A DNA stretch of 6,418 nt from Clostridiales bacterium (GTDB lineage Bacteria; Bacillota; Clostridia; Christensenellales; Pumilibacteraceae), in the NCBI GenBank assembly GCA_029069015.1, contig JAIEBL010000222.1:1-6418 (forward strand). Direction: 5' to 3'. Below are positions 6,393-6,418 of this stretch, in pieces. Each line of letters begins with the position of its first letter. Positions within the stretch are counted from its first letter, which is position 1. The translations under genes were made by a program, and so were the position numbers. The notes beneath the pieces are model-generated. The model had not been told where the DNA came from. It saw only the letters and a program-made list of their open reading frames with translations, and ran no database searches.

Positions 6393-6418
6393 ATTACTCC
6401 TGTATTATTTGGAAGATT

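Overview
The window looks like a chromosomal stretch from an uncultured Clostridia-type Bacillota, possibly a gut lineage. This rests on strong AGGAG/GGAGG Shine-Dalgarno sites, a near-consensus sigma-A promoter (TTGACA, 18 bp, TATAAT), a type III pantothenate kinase, the clostridial-style 'SGLGKG' loop in CTP synthase, and mid-range GC by eye. Every supported gene is on the minus strand, so transcription runs from right to left. Taxonomy below class is a guess.

Layout in transcription order. (1) coaX (6392-5622) encodes a complete type III pantothenate kinase for coenzyme A synthesis. (2) A 178 bp intergenic region carries a strong promoter. (3) A large Ig-like, secreted and membrane-anchored surface protein (5443-2066) appears as two ORFs. 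The upstream half has the signal peptide and no anchor. The downstream half has the anchor, no signal peptide, no Shine-Dalgarno and only a TTG start. The halves are in the same frame, separated by TGA-TGT-TAA, so they are best read as one 1,125-codon gene broken at one spot. (4) A 12 bp hairpin with a U-rich tail (2043-2016) terminates this unit. (5) An RnlA-family HEPN ribonuclease-like protein (1993-689) has all four catalytic positions known from E. coli RnlA, but no RnlB antitoxin is visible. (6) pyrG (655-1) encodes CTP synthase and runs off the left edge, 33 bp behind the RnlA-like gene.

The genes form at least two blocks. The surface protein has its own promoter and terminator. The RnlA-like gene and pyrG look co-transcribed, but no convincing promoter is visible just upstream of them. 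No functional link between the blocks is evident.

The points most worth a second look are: the apparently antitoxin-less RnlA-type ribonuclease coupled to pyrG; a PyrG in which the metal-binding Asp (Asp72 in E. coli) is replaced by Val and the DPGTMSP segment is altered; and the surface gene split by what may be two compensating single-base indels.
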